A DNA stretch of 64,000 bases from Diogma glabrata (Eukaryota; Arthropoda; Insecta; Diptera; Cylindrotomidae): positions 100,228,915 through 100,292,914 of the forward strand of contig OY856188.1 in the NCBI GenBank assembly GCA_963693315.1. The letters run 5' to 3'. Every line of letters starts with the position of its first letter. The stretch's first letter is position 1. The notes under the pieces were generated by a model. That model was given only the letters and a program-made list of their open reading frames with translations, ran no database searches and had not been told where the DNA came from. Made by a program: the position numbers and the translations under genes. Of the stretch, positions 12,933 to 24,415 are shown in pieces.

Positions 12933-13072
12933 AATAGTACATTATTTAAGTAGGAGCTAAAGTGATACTTTTTGTGTTGAGTCTTTAGTTTGACGGCCGA
13001 CCGCAGGAAGGCCGACAATTATAGACGAAACACAAAAAGTTACTTTAGCTCCGAATTAAATACATTATTTTT
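12933..13072 (+). repeat. Palindromic cassette P7
   Basis: Starts AATAGTACATTATTTAAG and ends TTAAATACATTATTTTT. The arms GGAGCTAAAGT...ACTTTTTGTGTT and AACACAAAAAGT..ACTTTAGCTCC are complementary. The tip is a GC-rich hairpin, GACGGCCGACC...GGAAGGCCGAC, which is missing from P8. Non-coding. Confidence 0.65.
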
Positions 13073-13099
13073 CCGGCAAACGTTTAAATTTTTTATAAA

Positions 13100-13340
13100 T
13101 ATGAAATTAATACATCAAACTTTTTATAAATATGAATTTGTATCGTCATAATTACTTCCAAAAAAGAGAAAAAAACATTTAAATTTGTATGAATAAATTT
13201 TTTTTATCAAAGCAGCCTTTTCAAAATTTCATAATATGAGAATCAACTTATTTTTTGCTGTCATGGTTGTACAATATGTTTGAAAAAATAACAAACTAAC
13301 AAATAACAAATGCTAGTTTACAGCCTCCGTAATATAAAAT
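13100..13340 (+). repeat. Repeat R (copy b, diverged)
   Basis: Degenerate R blocks are visible: CGTCATAATTACTTCCAAAA, ATCAAAGCAGCC, TTCAAAATTTCATAAT and TTGCTGTCATGGTTGTACAA. Boundaries are uncertain. Confidence 0.4.
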
Positions 13341-13509
13341 GAAAATGGCGTTACTTTTGCTGTCGCTAGACGTTACTTTTGCTGTCAGGCTAAAGAGTAA
13401 GACTTTAGCTAGCTCCCTAGCGGCAGTAAAGTTAAACTTTACAGCCGTTTGCCGAAAAACAAATAAATTATTGTATGAAGTTTATAGTGAAAATCATGGC
13501 ATATATAGT

Positions 13510-13842
13510 TTTTTTATTCGCCTGCATGTTAAAGTGTTACTTTATTACTGTGATTTGCTGCCGTAAAGTGTAACTTTTTGACCATATATTTTGTTGTCAT
13601 AGTTACGTCCAAAAAAGTAAAAAACTTTTGTATTTGTTTAAATTCTACAAAAAGTAGAAATTTTTATCAAATCAACCTTTCGATTCCAAATTTCCTAATC
13701 CAATTAAAATGTTTGTTATTCTTTGTTGTCATAGTTACACAATTATTTTGTAAAAAATAACGAATATTTTGTCAAAGGTTACTTCTTCAACATATTTTTA
13801 TTTCAAAATTTATGCAAATTTATTTAAAATAATCATTTTTTT
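13510..13842 (+). repeat. Repeat R (copy c)
   Basis: Begins TTTTTTTATTCGCCTGCATG and runs through AAAGTGTTACTTTATTACTG, GTTGTCATAGTTACGTCC and GTTGTCATAGTTACACAA to CATTTTTTTAA. The right inverted end is lost where it meets the cassette at 13,843. Confidence 0.6.
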
Positions 13843-13988
13843 AACAGTATATTTTTCAACGATGCCGAAAACAACATATTTTGAAGCGAGAGGACAGTTT
13901 ATCAGCCGAGGCGATAGCCGAGGTTGGTAATGGTCGCGAAATTCAAAATATGATTTTCGGCGAGAAGAAAACTGTACATTGCTACTTT
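13843..13988 (+). repeat. Palindromic cassette P9
   Basis: Starts near AACAGTATATTTTTC and ends near GAAAACTGTACATTG. Complementary inner arms are GATGCCGAAAACAACATATT and AATATGATTTTCGGCG. The centre has two GCCGAGG copies. It occupies the same position next to repeat R as the E cassettes do. Confidence 0.5.
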
Positions 13989-14916
13989 TATAAAAATTAT
14001 TGTAATTATTAAGCATTTTTATTTATAATTACATACAATTCCAATTTTAAAACATATAAACATCCAAACCAATCTTTAAATTTATATTTCTGCTATTAAA
14101 ATATAGATGACTCAATATGAATAAATTATACAATTTCTATGTCATAAAAAACCGTCTTTAGTTACAAGCCTGATTGTCTTTTCATTCAAAAAATATACAT
14201 ATTTTCATTCTATTTACACTACAAAACACATAACACATTTTTAAAGGTTTATTGTTTTTTGCATTTCGCGTCTAGTAGGCTTATAACTAAAAAAGTTTTT
14301 GTAATAAACAAAATCAAGTTTAAACTTTTTATTATGATTTCTAAAATAAAAACAACAGTTTTGATTTAGTTTTTATATGAGGATGACGTTACGTAAATTC
14401 CTGATATATTTTAAGACAACGTAAAATATTTTATGTAAATAAATATTTTTTTTCGTTTTTCTTAAATAAATAGGTGAAAGAATTTTTTTTTTTAATATCT
14501 TAACACAAATTGTTTGTTATCAAACTATTTTAAAAGAATATTATAAATCTTTTATAACTAACTATTATAATTTTTACATTTTTAATGTAAACTGTCCGTA
14601 AATAACTCTAAAATTAATTAACGTCATCTTCCCAAGAGAGACAAATTAACAGTAACAAAATTATTTCATTCAATCAAATAACGCGAATCAATTGATTGTC
14701 TTAACGGGTGTTCTATGATGATTTATTCTAGTTAAGAAATTAGAAAATAGATGGCTTTTAAAAAATTACTTTCGTCACTAGGTACTAAAGTAATTTGTAT
14801 AGGTTTTTTTATCACTGGTGACGAAAAAAGAAATTTTCGATGCAATGAACAAACATCGAAAGTAGATTTTTTAAGTTGGGTAGTAGAAAAAAATATTTTG
14901 CTTGCGGCGAATAAAA
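13989..14916. other. No gene seen
   Basis: AT-rich spacer. The last ~20 bp (TTTTGCTTGCGGCGAATAAA) are the end of a repeat R, so a remnant of R probably precedes the next cassette. Confidence 0.35.
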
Positions 14917-15051
14917 AATAGTATATGATGCACGGACGTAAGCTATTTTGGACTTTATATGGGTGCAAATCTCGACTAACGCCTCGATTTTCAAACTCCA
15001 CATACGTCCAAAATCTTTAGCTTTACGTCCTTGCATCATAATGTACTATTT
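14917..15051 (+). repeat. Palindromic cassette, subtype E (copy 2)
   Basis: The best-preserved E copy. The left arm is AATAGTATATGATGCACGGA, CGTAAGCTATTTTGGAC. The right arm is GTCCAAAATCTTTAGCTTTA, CGTCCTTGCATCATAATGTACTATT. The two are complementary over about 40 bp. A less symmetric middle contains GGGTGCAAATCTCGAC. It is preceded by GCGGCGAATAAAA. Confidence 0.7.
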
Positions 15052-15140
15052 TCAAAATTTTCAAAATGCCTAACGAGTTTAAAAAGTTCAAAAAATGATT
15101 TATTCTACAATTAAGTTGTACATTTGTGCGTAAAACGTTG

Positions 15141-15258
15141 TACATACACTCAGGCTGAAAGGAAGATTACGCCCTTGGTTCAATAAAAGCCCTCGCTACG
15201 CGTCGGGTTTCAATATGAACCGCAGGCGTAATATTCTTCTTTCAGCCTTCGATATGTA
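15141..15258 (+). repeat. Palindromic cassette P6
   Basis: Complementary arms AGGCTGAAAGGAAGATTACG and CGTAATATTCTTCTTTCAGC. The centre, CCCTCGCTACGCGTCGGG, forms a hairpin and resembles the centre of the 40.3 kb cassette (CTCGACGCTACGCGTCTCG). Confidence 0.6.
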
Positions 15259-15477
15259 AATAACTATTACCGGGAAGAAATGCCAACTTTACTATACTTT
15301 AATAAAATATACCAACGTTTTGTATACCAACGGGCTTTCATTTTACAGTAAAGTTGTGTAAACTACAACTTTCCGCCACGATAACTAGTATGTGAAATGT
15401 GTTTTTATACTTCTTATACAAAATGAACTATTTTACGCTTACTTAGATTTGCGTAAAACATTACTTTTTCGACCTCA

Positions 15478-15552
15478 ATTACGCCCTTTATTACTTTACG
15501 CCCCCTCTTTATTACTTTACGTCCTCTTATTATTACGTTACGCCCTCTTATT
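15478..15552 (+). repeat. Short tandem repeat TTACTTTACGCCCTCT
   Basis: Four to five imperfect ~18-bp units based on TTATTACTTTACGCCC. Related scattered units (TTTACGCCCGTAAAAT) appear at 12.8-12.9 kb. Confidence 0.6.
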
Positions 15553-16269
15553 GTTTTTTGCAATCCGTTGAATAAGAAACATTATTTACAAAGTGCCAAA
15601 TTTGCCAAATTTGAAATTATTGAGCCATTATTTGGAAATGGATAGACGGTCTAAAATTGGATATTTCCTCTAGCATTAAACTCGATCTTGAATGGATTAA
15701 CTTATTAAAAATGAAAATTTTTATTTGTAATAATTATTTTTAATAATTTTCTACTATACAAAAAACTAGTTTTTAGCTACAATGGTGAGAAATCGCCATT
15801 ATTTACTCAATTGCTTTAATGATTGGTAAGTTTTCTCATCCCAAGGTCAATAATAATAATAAAAAAGTCCAAGCGGCACGTATATCCGCTAGAAATAGGT
15901 AGATTTCGAGATCAGACAGTTTTGTGTGCCAGTAGAATCTGATGTATCAGATTAGTTTAAACAAAACAAACTAATTTCAAACAGATATCGAACAAATTTT
16001 AAAAAGAAAACTAGCTACCTACAAGCAAAATTATATCTATCCAATTTTGCAACAAACAAATATCAAATCTACCACAGAACATGTGTGTGATAATTTATGA
16101 CACAAACCTACTCTATATCATATGTCGTGCAATTACTGCAAAATATCAAAATAGTTTATTTCTAAGAAAAAAAAATTAATTTCTTCTATTCAAATCTTTT
16201 ATTTTTTGACTGTTATAAGTTTAACATTGACTGTTATAAGGTTTTTGGAAATTGTAGTTGGGGATTGTT
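15553..16269. other. No gene seen
   Basis: AT-rich spacer. Two copies of TTGACTGTTATAAG at about 16,205-16,240 sit just before the satellite. Confidence 0.4.
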
Positions 16270-17240
16270 GCAAACTTTTTTGTTGAAGCCAACAAGTCAA
16301 AAACCTCTAACTGCAGAGGTTTATGTTTATAAAAAACGGATTAAAATGTTTCCACAGATTCTAAATTTGTGAAGATTTAAAAAATATTAGTATCCAAACG
16401 GCCGTTATAACGGATTAAAAAAAGCACTTTTTTTTCTAGTATAAAGCCTATAGTTCCTTAACCATGTGTCAGATTTTTCTGATTTACGAACTTGTCCAAG
16501 ATAATATTAAAACACAAATTTTTAAGAAAAGTTTTTTAATCTGGCTCCACAAATGCAATCGTGAGAGCGCCGGTTGATTTAAACGCATTTTGTGTTTTAC
16601 AAGCTTTTTTGTTGGAGCCGCTCACTCAGAAACCTCCAACTGCAGAGGTCTTTTTTTTGAAAGAAACTGATTAAAAAGGTTTCAAAAATTCTAAATTTAT
16701 GAAGTTTTTAAAAATATTAGAATCCAAACGGCCGTTATAACGGATCTAAAAAACAGAGTTTTTTTCTTGTATAAAGCCTCTAGTTTCTTAACCATGTGTT
16801 GAATTGGGCTGATTTACGAACTTGTCCAAGATATTAACAAAACGCACATTTTTAGAAAAGGTTTTTTGATCTGGCCTTATAAATGCGACCGTGAGAGTGC
16901 CGGTTGTTTCAAAAAAAATTTTTTTTTTGCAAACTTTTTTGTTGGAGCCGCTCACTCAGGAACCTCTAACTGCAGAGATCTAGTTTTAAAACAAATTGAT
17001 AAAAAAGATTCCAAAAATTCTAAATTTGTTAAATTTTTTGAAATATTAGTATCCAAACGGCCGTTATAACGGTTTTAAAAAATCAATTTTTTTCAGAAAA
17101 AAGCCTCTAGTTTCTTAACCACGTGTCGGATTTTGCTGATTCACGAACTTGTCCAAGATATTATTAAAACACACAAGTACAGAAAATTTTTTTGATCTAT
17201 CTCAACAAATGCGACCGTGAGAGTGCCGGTCGTTTTCGTT
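16270..17240 (+). repeat. 330-bp satellite, three units
   Basis: Tandem units starting near 16,271, 16,600 and 16,930, each opening CAA(A/G)CTTTTTTGTTG. Spacing is 329-330 bp, measured again at TCCAAACGG (16,393, 16,723, 17,052). Every unit holds three self-complementary motifs: CCTCTAACTGCAGAGG (or a close variant), the perfect 12-mer CCGTTATAACGG, and CCGTGAGAG.GCCGG. A conserved block GATTTACGAACTTGTCCAAG (GATTCACG in the third) separates them. Units differ at perhaps a fifth of positions. Non-coding. Confidence 0.85.
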
Positions 17241-17255
17241 ATATCTCATATCGTT

Positions 17256-17281
17256 TATATATATATATATATATATATATA
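17256..17281. repeat. (TA)n microsatellite
   Basis: About 13 TA dinucleotides directly after the satellite array, followed by a T-rich stretch. Confidence 0.9.
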
Positions 17282-17628
17282 AATTTTTTTTTTTTTTTGT
17301 TTTTTTGTCTCCGCTTATCATATAAAGTCGTTTGGCACAAAAATTTTTCCGAAATTCCGAGATGAAGCCCATTGCAATAGGTAGATTTTTATATGAAATC
17401 TACCTAAAAATTTCCTAGGTTCATAATGACAAATGTTCTTTAATTTTTGATTCAAATGAACAAAAAAAACTAACAAATAATAATTGCATTCATTCCCTTG
17501 TTTTAGTTTACTAATATGAAACTAAACTTCCATGCTACTTGATATTTTAAGATATTTAAAAACAAAATCGAAAATAACTAATATCAAAATCTAATCAAAT
17601 CAAATATGATAGTGTTAGTAGTTAAAAA

Positions 17629-17761
17629 ATTCTATTTATACCTCGGTTGAGAGGGGAAATATAAACCTCGAACATTATATCCCTCGGCGCTACACTTAAT
17701 TGTATAATTAAGTTCTCAGCCAATAATAGCTCATCTCAACCTTGTTATGTAATGTACTATT
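17629..17761 (+). repeat. Palindromic cassette P3
   Basis: Left arm TTCTATTTATACCTCGGTTG with AGAGGG. Right arm CTCATCTCAACCTTGTTATG then TAATGTACTATT. Inner complementarity is CTTAATTGTATAATTAAG at the tip. The outer end matches the AATAGTACATTA terminus of other cassettes. Confidence 0.5.
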
Positions 17762-18064
17762 ATATGCATTATATAAGAACCGTCGCCAATTCGTACAATT
17801 CAATGGATAATTTATGTTCGTCAGCGTTTTGTGTAAATAACTTTTTAGTGTGGTGTTTAGAAATTGTAAATTGGTTTGAATGGCATGATTCACCCAAAAA
17901 AAGAATACCGAAGATTCAAAAACTTTTTTGCTGATTATTGAACTTCACAAAATAGCTTTTGTTTGCGATCTTATTCTTAAGTTAACTCAACAACGTCTGA
18001 AACTAATGTCGTGGCGTAGCATTGCATATTTTTAACACAAAGAATTAATAGTTAATTTTGCTAA

Positions 18065-18400
18065 AAGAGATGAAAACGCTGGTTTTTCGTGAGTCATAAT
18101 TTGTTCACGGGAGGCGTTAGCGTCGAATGGGGAAATTTTACGAACACAAAATGTTTTTATCTCGCGTAGGAAATACAATTTTTCCTATAATAGTAAATAT
18201 AATATATAAACGATGTTTTATTAGATATTACTAATTTATTAAATATTAAATTAGAAATCGGCAATATAACATTCAAAATTTACTTTTTATTTTTTCATGG
18301 TTGCTTTGTTTTAAAACCTTTGTAAAATTATATGTAAATACTATAGCAACTACTATTTGTTATTCTTTTACACTAGAAAAAAACTTTTTCACAGGGGATT
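18065..18400 (+). repeat. Dispersed repeat, left inverted copy
   Basis: The sequence from GAGATGAAAACGCTGG through TCTCGCGTAGGAAATACAA to TTACACTAGAAAAAAACTTT reappears, diverged, in reverse complement at about 20,990-21,285 (CACTAGTGTGAAATG ... TTACGCGAGATGAATTTTC). The first ~110 bp are themselves imperfectly palindromic. The ~2.6 kb between the two copies holds no recognisable gene. Confidence 0.5.
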
Positions 18401-20989
18401 ACTTTCATTGCTATCATAGAAAAAATTAGTTTACGTCTCGTATAGGTGACCTGTTTGTTGCTTCAAACTAGAGAATGAAAAATGAAAGTTATGCAGAAGT
18501 TTTTGGTAATTTACGCTTATCTTTGTTAAGAATAATAAAGATTAACGTTGTTTTCTGTTAAATTTTAGATTAAGTCGGATGTCTAAAGACTAAAACAAAA
18601 ATCAAACCAGAGTGTGAATTTGTTTTCCAAACATTTAGTAAGGTTTTATACTCGTAAAAAGAATTATTTGCTTTACTTGCTCATCTACAATTCTTTAATA
18701 TTGAATAGTTGACGAAATTTTTCTCGATTAATTAGTTTGTGCAAACATAAGCATAAATAAATAATAAATAAATGTAATTATCTATTATACAACAAGCGGT
18801 GAAATTTGTAGTTCAAAGACAATTGTCACGTAGTGTTATAATACGAGCAAAACCGGATAATTATTGCCCATTATATATAATCATCCATTGGTTATATTAA
18901 CTGAAAAACATGCAAACATCAACATGTCATTTAATTATAATGCAAAGTAGTTGATTTTAAATAATTGGCTTTAATTATGTATTTAGTATATGAATGGTGT
19001 AATTTTAAATTCGTTTAAGTTATATGTTGTGATATTTTCTCTCATCCTCGAACAGAAGCTATCGTTTGAAATACATATTTAAAACTGTGTTTATCTAAAG
19101 TTTTTAATTTTGACAAATGACTAACTCTTTTATAAAAAAAGATTACCTATTCAGTATAAAATTTCTACTCAACCCGAAATGGAATTTATGATACAACTAG
19201 TCTATATGTTATTTTTTAATTCAGTTGATTCTGCAACCATAGTCAAACGTTTTTAACAACAAGTTTTATTCTTTAATCTAATCTCATTCCAAATTAAACT
19301 AATCCGAGTTTATTTATGGAAAAAAACTTAATTAGATTACCTCTAATCCGCGATATTAACGCGAGAAAGAATAAAAATGAAAATAAACTGAACCTGATTT
19401 TTAAAAATATTATATTAGGATTCAATTTTTATAATAAGCGAAATGATTGGCTAAGCAATTTCGATTGCCGCACCCTGATGAAAATGTAAGCTAGTTACCA
19501 AAAATATTTGCATGTTTTCAATAATATGTTCGTATCACAATTGAATATGTACATGTAATAAAATATTTATTATATATAAATACAATTATTAAAAATGTTA
19601 ACTAGATTTAAAAAAAAATGAACAACATATAAACCAAACAACAAAATCAATAGAAATTTATTTAGCCCGTTTTAATATCTTAAAATCTGACAAGAATTAA
19701 AATATTTACGGCATCTTATAATAAGACCATTTTTTATTTGCTGTTTACATCTTACTTTAAATTTTGTTATTCAATATTTTAAATTCAACCAAAATCTCTA
19801 TATTTAGTTCTAAGTTCATTTCATTTCCTTTGTGATTTTATATTTTTTTTTAATCAAATACTTATTAGCGAATGAAATATATTGAGCTTAAAGCTTTTAA
19901 AAATAAAAATTGTAATAGAACAACGATTATTTCTTTTGTTCTGTTTTTCTAATAATTATTTAAACGAATCAAATTGTAGCTAGCTGATGACTATTTAAAA
20001 TAATAAAAAAAATGGAAAATATAGTGGGGAATTTTGCTTGAAATGATTTTATAAACAAATAACAAAAACATTTCTTAATAGCCTAATAAGGGAACTTAAA
20101 CTATAAAATGTTAAATGAACTCAACTGTACGTCATCGATATTTTGCCACAATGAAATTAAAATTTGAAGTTGATTCTTTTTTCTTATTATGGTTAAAATA
20201 TATTTGGCATGGACGAGTAAGTTTTAATTGTTTTTTGATTTAGATAGCTTTGTGCTTGGTTAATGCTTACTTATATGAACCGTGGCATTTTTTCCATTTT
20301 TTATTTTACAATCAATGAAACTTTTTGAATAAATTTGTTGAATATAATTTATTATTGTGCTTGAAGATCCATATAGGAGCGTATTACGTCTTCGGGTGTT
20401 CCTTATCTGTATTTGTTTTATCAATTCAAATAACTTTCTATCTGAGTTTTGACGACTTAAACTAATCGATTAGTTTTGTACCATAGAAACCAATAGATTG
20501 ATTTTCTAAGTTTTTCGCCATATTGGATTGACTATCAGGTTATTACAGAATAATCACGAACTAAAGACCTTTTGTGCTTTACTCTAATTGATTTTTAGAC
20601 AATCATTGTCAATGTGTTAACTGGCTGTAGTCTACAATACAGGTTGAGCTTTTATCGAAGCTAGCTTTAATCGAAGTGAATTGGGGGTGAGGAGATGTAA
20701 GTCTTTTACCTTCAAGTTTGTTAAAGCTGCGCTATGAAATTTCGAGTCAGTCAAAAATTATGTTTTTCGTTGTTTATTCGGATTGAATAGTATTTGCTTT
20801 TCTTATAGTGGTTTGGAGGAGTGTTTCTCAACCGTTGACCCGCGGCTGAAATTTAGTGGTTCGTGAGTTTCTTTATATTTATTACCAGTTACAATTTTAC
20901 TTTATTCGAATGCTTTTTTCTCTCCTTAAATGTGAATACTATCTCACAAATTAAATTTTTTTTCTACAATAGCATATAAAAATTAGGCT
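18401..20989. other. No gene seen
   Basis: AT-rich DNA between the two inverted copies of the 18.1-kb repeat. It could be the body of one large element, but no protein motif is visible. Confidence 0.35.
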
Positions 20990-21285
20990 TCATCTCTTCT
21001 GATTTGTATTTTTTTTCCACTAGTGTGAAATGATTTTCGCTAAATAACAAATTGTTGTAGCTTTGCTATTTTCATGTAATTTTATAAAGTTTTTAAATCA
21101 AAGCAACCGTGAAAAAATAGAATATTAATTTTAAATGTTATAGTTGTTAATTTCTAATTTAATAATTTATAATAAATATTGTTTATATATTTATTATCGT
21201 AGAAAAGTTGCATTTCTTACGCGAGATGAATTTTCACTCACGAAACACAGCAAAATGTACTATATATTTTTAATATAATACTTAC
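20990..21285 (-). repeat. Dispersed repeat, right inverted copy
   Basis: Reverse-complement relative of 18,065-18,400. Shared blocks include GGTTGCTTTG, AAATTAGAAAT and CATCTCGCGTA when read on the minus strand. It ends at AAAATGTACTATAT, a cassette-like terminus. Confidence 0.5.
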
Positions 21286-22264
21286 TCGTGAAAGTAAAAT
21301 TTTTATTTCACTCGTTTGAAGACGATATTATTATTTATTTCATTCCATATTGAGAAAAATAAAACTGGTAATTTTTCATCATCTATTTTATTTATTTTAA
21401 AAAAAAACTTGCATAATTGGACAAACCATTTAGCAAAATATTCTATTTATATTTTTAATGCGAAGGAAATCATCAAATTTGAAGCACATTTTTAATTTGT
21501 GAGTTTTTGAAAAAAGAAAATTTGTCAGTTTCCTTTGGGCTAGTGTACACAACAAATTTTCAAATTTTCAAATGTACACAACAAATCCCAAATTTTCATG
21601 ATGATCGGATGAATGGAGTATTAATGCATAAAGGACAAACAGACATTCAATTTTATATATATAAAATCAATATATTTATTTAGCATAATAACTCGAATGC
21701 TTGATGTCTCGAATTATGCTTGATGACTAATACAATATATTACCAACGCCCTCTCTGTTTAGAAATATACTCCAATAGGAGTTTTTATTTTCCTTATTTT
21801 ATTTCACGTGGTTGAAATTATGGAAAATAATGTTGAAAAACCATTATTTTATTAATTTTAGCACTGCCTGCAAAACAATAATTAATTTTCTTGTTAATAT
21901 CGAAAAGATAATAATTTGAACGCAACGGAAAAGACAGTAGTAACCCAACGCAAACTTACTTCTCAATTTTGAATTATACAAGTTTTAGCTTCAATAAAGC
22001 TTCGCTAAAGCTTCGCTAAAGCTTCTAAGTGGAAGCTAGTTATATTTTACTTCTATAAAGTTTCGATATAACTGCCATAGAGTAGTTCTCCCCACCACCG
22101 GAATGAAAGCTTCTAAAATACTTCTATATTTAAAATTAGAAGCTTTACCGAAGTTTGTCGACCGATTACTAAATAAAGCTTCCGAAAAAAGGTTATAAAA
22201 GTTATAGCCAGCTGTCATAGTCTAAAAATTGCTTCAATATCTGAAACGAAATATGTCAAACTGA
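21286..22264. other. No gene seen; AAGCTTC-rich patch
   Basis: No coding region. At 21,995-22,040 there are three close copies of AAAGCTTCGCTAAAGC-type sequence. More AAGCTTC/GAAGC motifs follow to 22,190. Confidence 0.4.
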
Positions 22265-23200
22265 CAGAAGCTATTGCTTCTATTATTTCAACTAAATTTA
22301 AATGTAGAAAATATAGTTTAATTGAGGGGCTTTTTTTTATAAAAAAAGATATGTGACTCGTAATTTCAATGGGTTTATACGAAAGTGAAGCTTATACGAA
22401 ATTGAAATCGTTTCGTTTTTGTTAAAAAAGTATTGCGCATAAGCTGGTTTTTGTTTTGTAATCTATTATTTAGACTTATTTTGCACAATATAAAATATTC
22501 TTTATTTAGAGTATTCAAATAGACAAAAAAATCAATTAACATCATAATCATCTAAACTAGAGAATCAGAATCAAAAATCAACTAGAGTGGAATAGAGAAA
22601 ATTTAAAGCTTTATAAATAATGGTATATGAATTTTCTTTACATTTCTGAGAGCCATACTCATCAGGAAGAACTGAGGTGCTACAGAGTTTCAAAATTTAG
22701 TCACTCTATTAAAATAATTTACAGCAAATGGATGGGTGCGATATATTGTTGTTTCTTTTGTTATTGTTTTATATTTATATAACATTTTTAAAAATTAACT
22801 GCGTTCATCAGCACCTTAGTACGCATGCTGTTGTGACACCTATTAAAAATCCAATTACAAAACTTTTTATTTAAAAAAAACGTTGTTCAAATAAAGGTGT
22901 AAGTTTGCTAAAAGTTAATGTTTGAAAAAACATAACCCCTTAATGTTGATATACCTAAAATCTTTGAACTAATAAAACAAATAGAAAATAGATTTTTCAA
23001 AATTCTTTTACGTCTATCAAAAAGAAACAAAATATTTTAAGAACGTAAACCTCAGATAATGATTTCATCGTTAAAAAACCCATTGAAGTTACATGTCACA
23101 TACCTTTTTCCATAAAAAATAAGCCCCTGAATTATATACTATATTTTCTACATCTAAATTAAAAAACAAAATTCTATGGAAGTCTTATAGAAGCTATTGT
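22265..23200. mobile_element. Non-autonomous element with ~115-bp inverted ends
   Basis: The left arm (about 22,272-22,385) and right arm (about 23,072-23,195) are reverse complements with substitutions. Shared segments include AAATGTAGAAAATATAGT against its complement, GAGGGGCTT/AAGCCCC, GATATGTGAC/GTCACATAC and TTCAATGGGTTT/AAACCCATTGAA. The ~690-bp interior has no transposase. It includes GCGTTCATCAGCACC...GCATGCTGTTGTGACACC, a weak relative of the LINE tail seen at 31.15 and 59.57 kb. Confidence 0.6.
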
Positions 23201-23205
23201 TATTG

Positions 23206-23764
23206 TAACTACTATCAAAGATATTTATTGTTTCTTAACATTTAAATTAGTCGATTGGATAGCGTCCAGGACAAACGATCGAAGGACCAGGGTTCGAAAA
23301 TTGATGCGACAATGAAAGTCATCAAATTTTATATTAATGAGAACCAAGAAGTCGTAAAAAAACTAATTTTTTCACAATGGAAATTCAATTCGATTGTAGC
23401 GTTTGCCTTTTTTCAATATTATGGAGAGGGACATGTGCATTAGCTTGTATTTATTGCTTTTTAAATTATCAGACCGAAAATGTTTTTGTTGATTGTTTTA
23501 TAAAATTTCGATCACACGATCGTTTATACTCATGACATGAACCATCCACGAACCTTGATAAAAGTAAAAACAAAATTACTTACCCTCGAGTATTCCACAA
23601 TTAATGTGTTAAATTTATTGTCGCGAAAATACAAGGCAAGCTTGTACTATTATAGTGAATATTCATATTTCTACATCCAGTTTAAGTGTATTAAACAATC
23701 AAATTATAATATTTAGTGTTAATAAATATTTGTGCACATTTTGTAAATTGTGTTATACAAATCT
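23206..23764. other. No gene seen
   Basis: AT-rich. TGTAGCGTTTGCCTTTTTCA with ATATT...GAGAG.GACATG at about 23,396-23,440 is shared, in reverse complement, with about 25,998-26,040, so a small repeat is present. Confidence 0.35.
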
Positions 23765-24415
23765 ATATATAAATAAGTAAGCAATATTTTTGCGGTACAA
23801 TTTTAAAATATTTGCTCCATCAAAAGTGTGGCAATATGTATATCGTAGGAAAGTTCACGAGTAGTAGATGTGCCGAAAAATACTTTTTTTTGAAGTTTGA
23901 CGATTTTTTCAGAAAAAATGGCAAAAATGTCATGGGCGTATTTGTTTGAGTTTTTTGTTCGGTTATTTTGTTTTTTTTTTCAAGTTATTTGTTTCACAGT
24001 TCAAAATCAATCTATCTATGTATCTATATATAAATACGTAAACAGTATTTTTGCGGTACAATTTTAAAATATTTGCTCCATCAAAAGTGTGAAAATATGT
24101 ATATCGTAGGATAGGTCTTGAGGAGTAGATGTGCCGTACTTATTTGAATACTTTTTTTTGAATTTTGACGATTTTTTCAGAAAAAATGGAAAAAATGTGA
24201 TAGGTGTGGTTTTTGAGTTTTTTGTTCGGTTATTTGGTTTTTTTTTCAAGTTGTTTCACAATTCAAAATTAATCTATATCTGTATATAAATACTTAAGCA
24301 ATATTTTTGTGGTACAGTTTTAAAATATTTGTCCCATCAAAAATGTGGTAATATGTATATCGTTGGAAAGGTCTTGAGTAGTAGATAAGTAGACAATTCA
24401 AAATCATAACTAATA
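23765..24415 (+). repeat. ~260-bp tandem repeat, about 2.5 units
   Basis: The block TATATAAATA.GTAA.CA followed by TATTTTTGCGGTACAATTTT starts at about 23,767, 24,027 and 24,283. The GCGGTAC/GTGGTAC anchors are 261 and 256 bp apart. Other shared blocks are TTTGCTCCATCAAAAGTGTG, TATGTATATCGTAGGA and GACGATTTTTTCAGAAAAAA. Non-coding. Confidence 0.8.

Noticed and set aside
16270..17240. Possible hammerhead ribozyme in the satellite (CTGATTTACGAAC)
   Set aside because: It lacks a CUGAUGA...GAAA core flanked by three stems. The resemblance is superficial.
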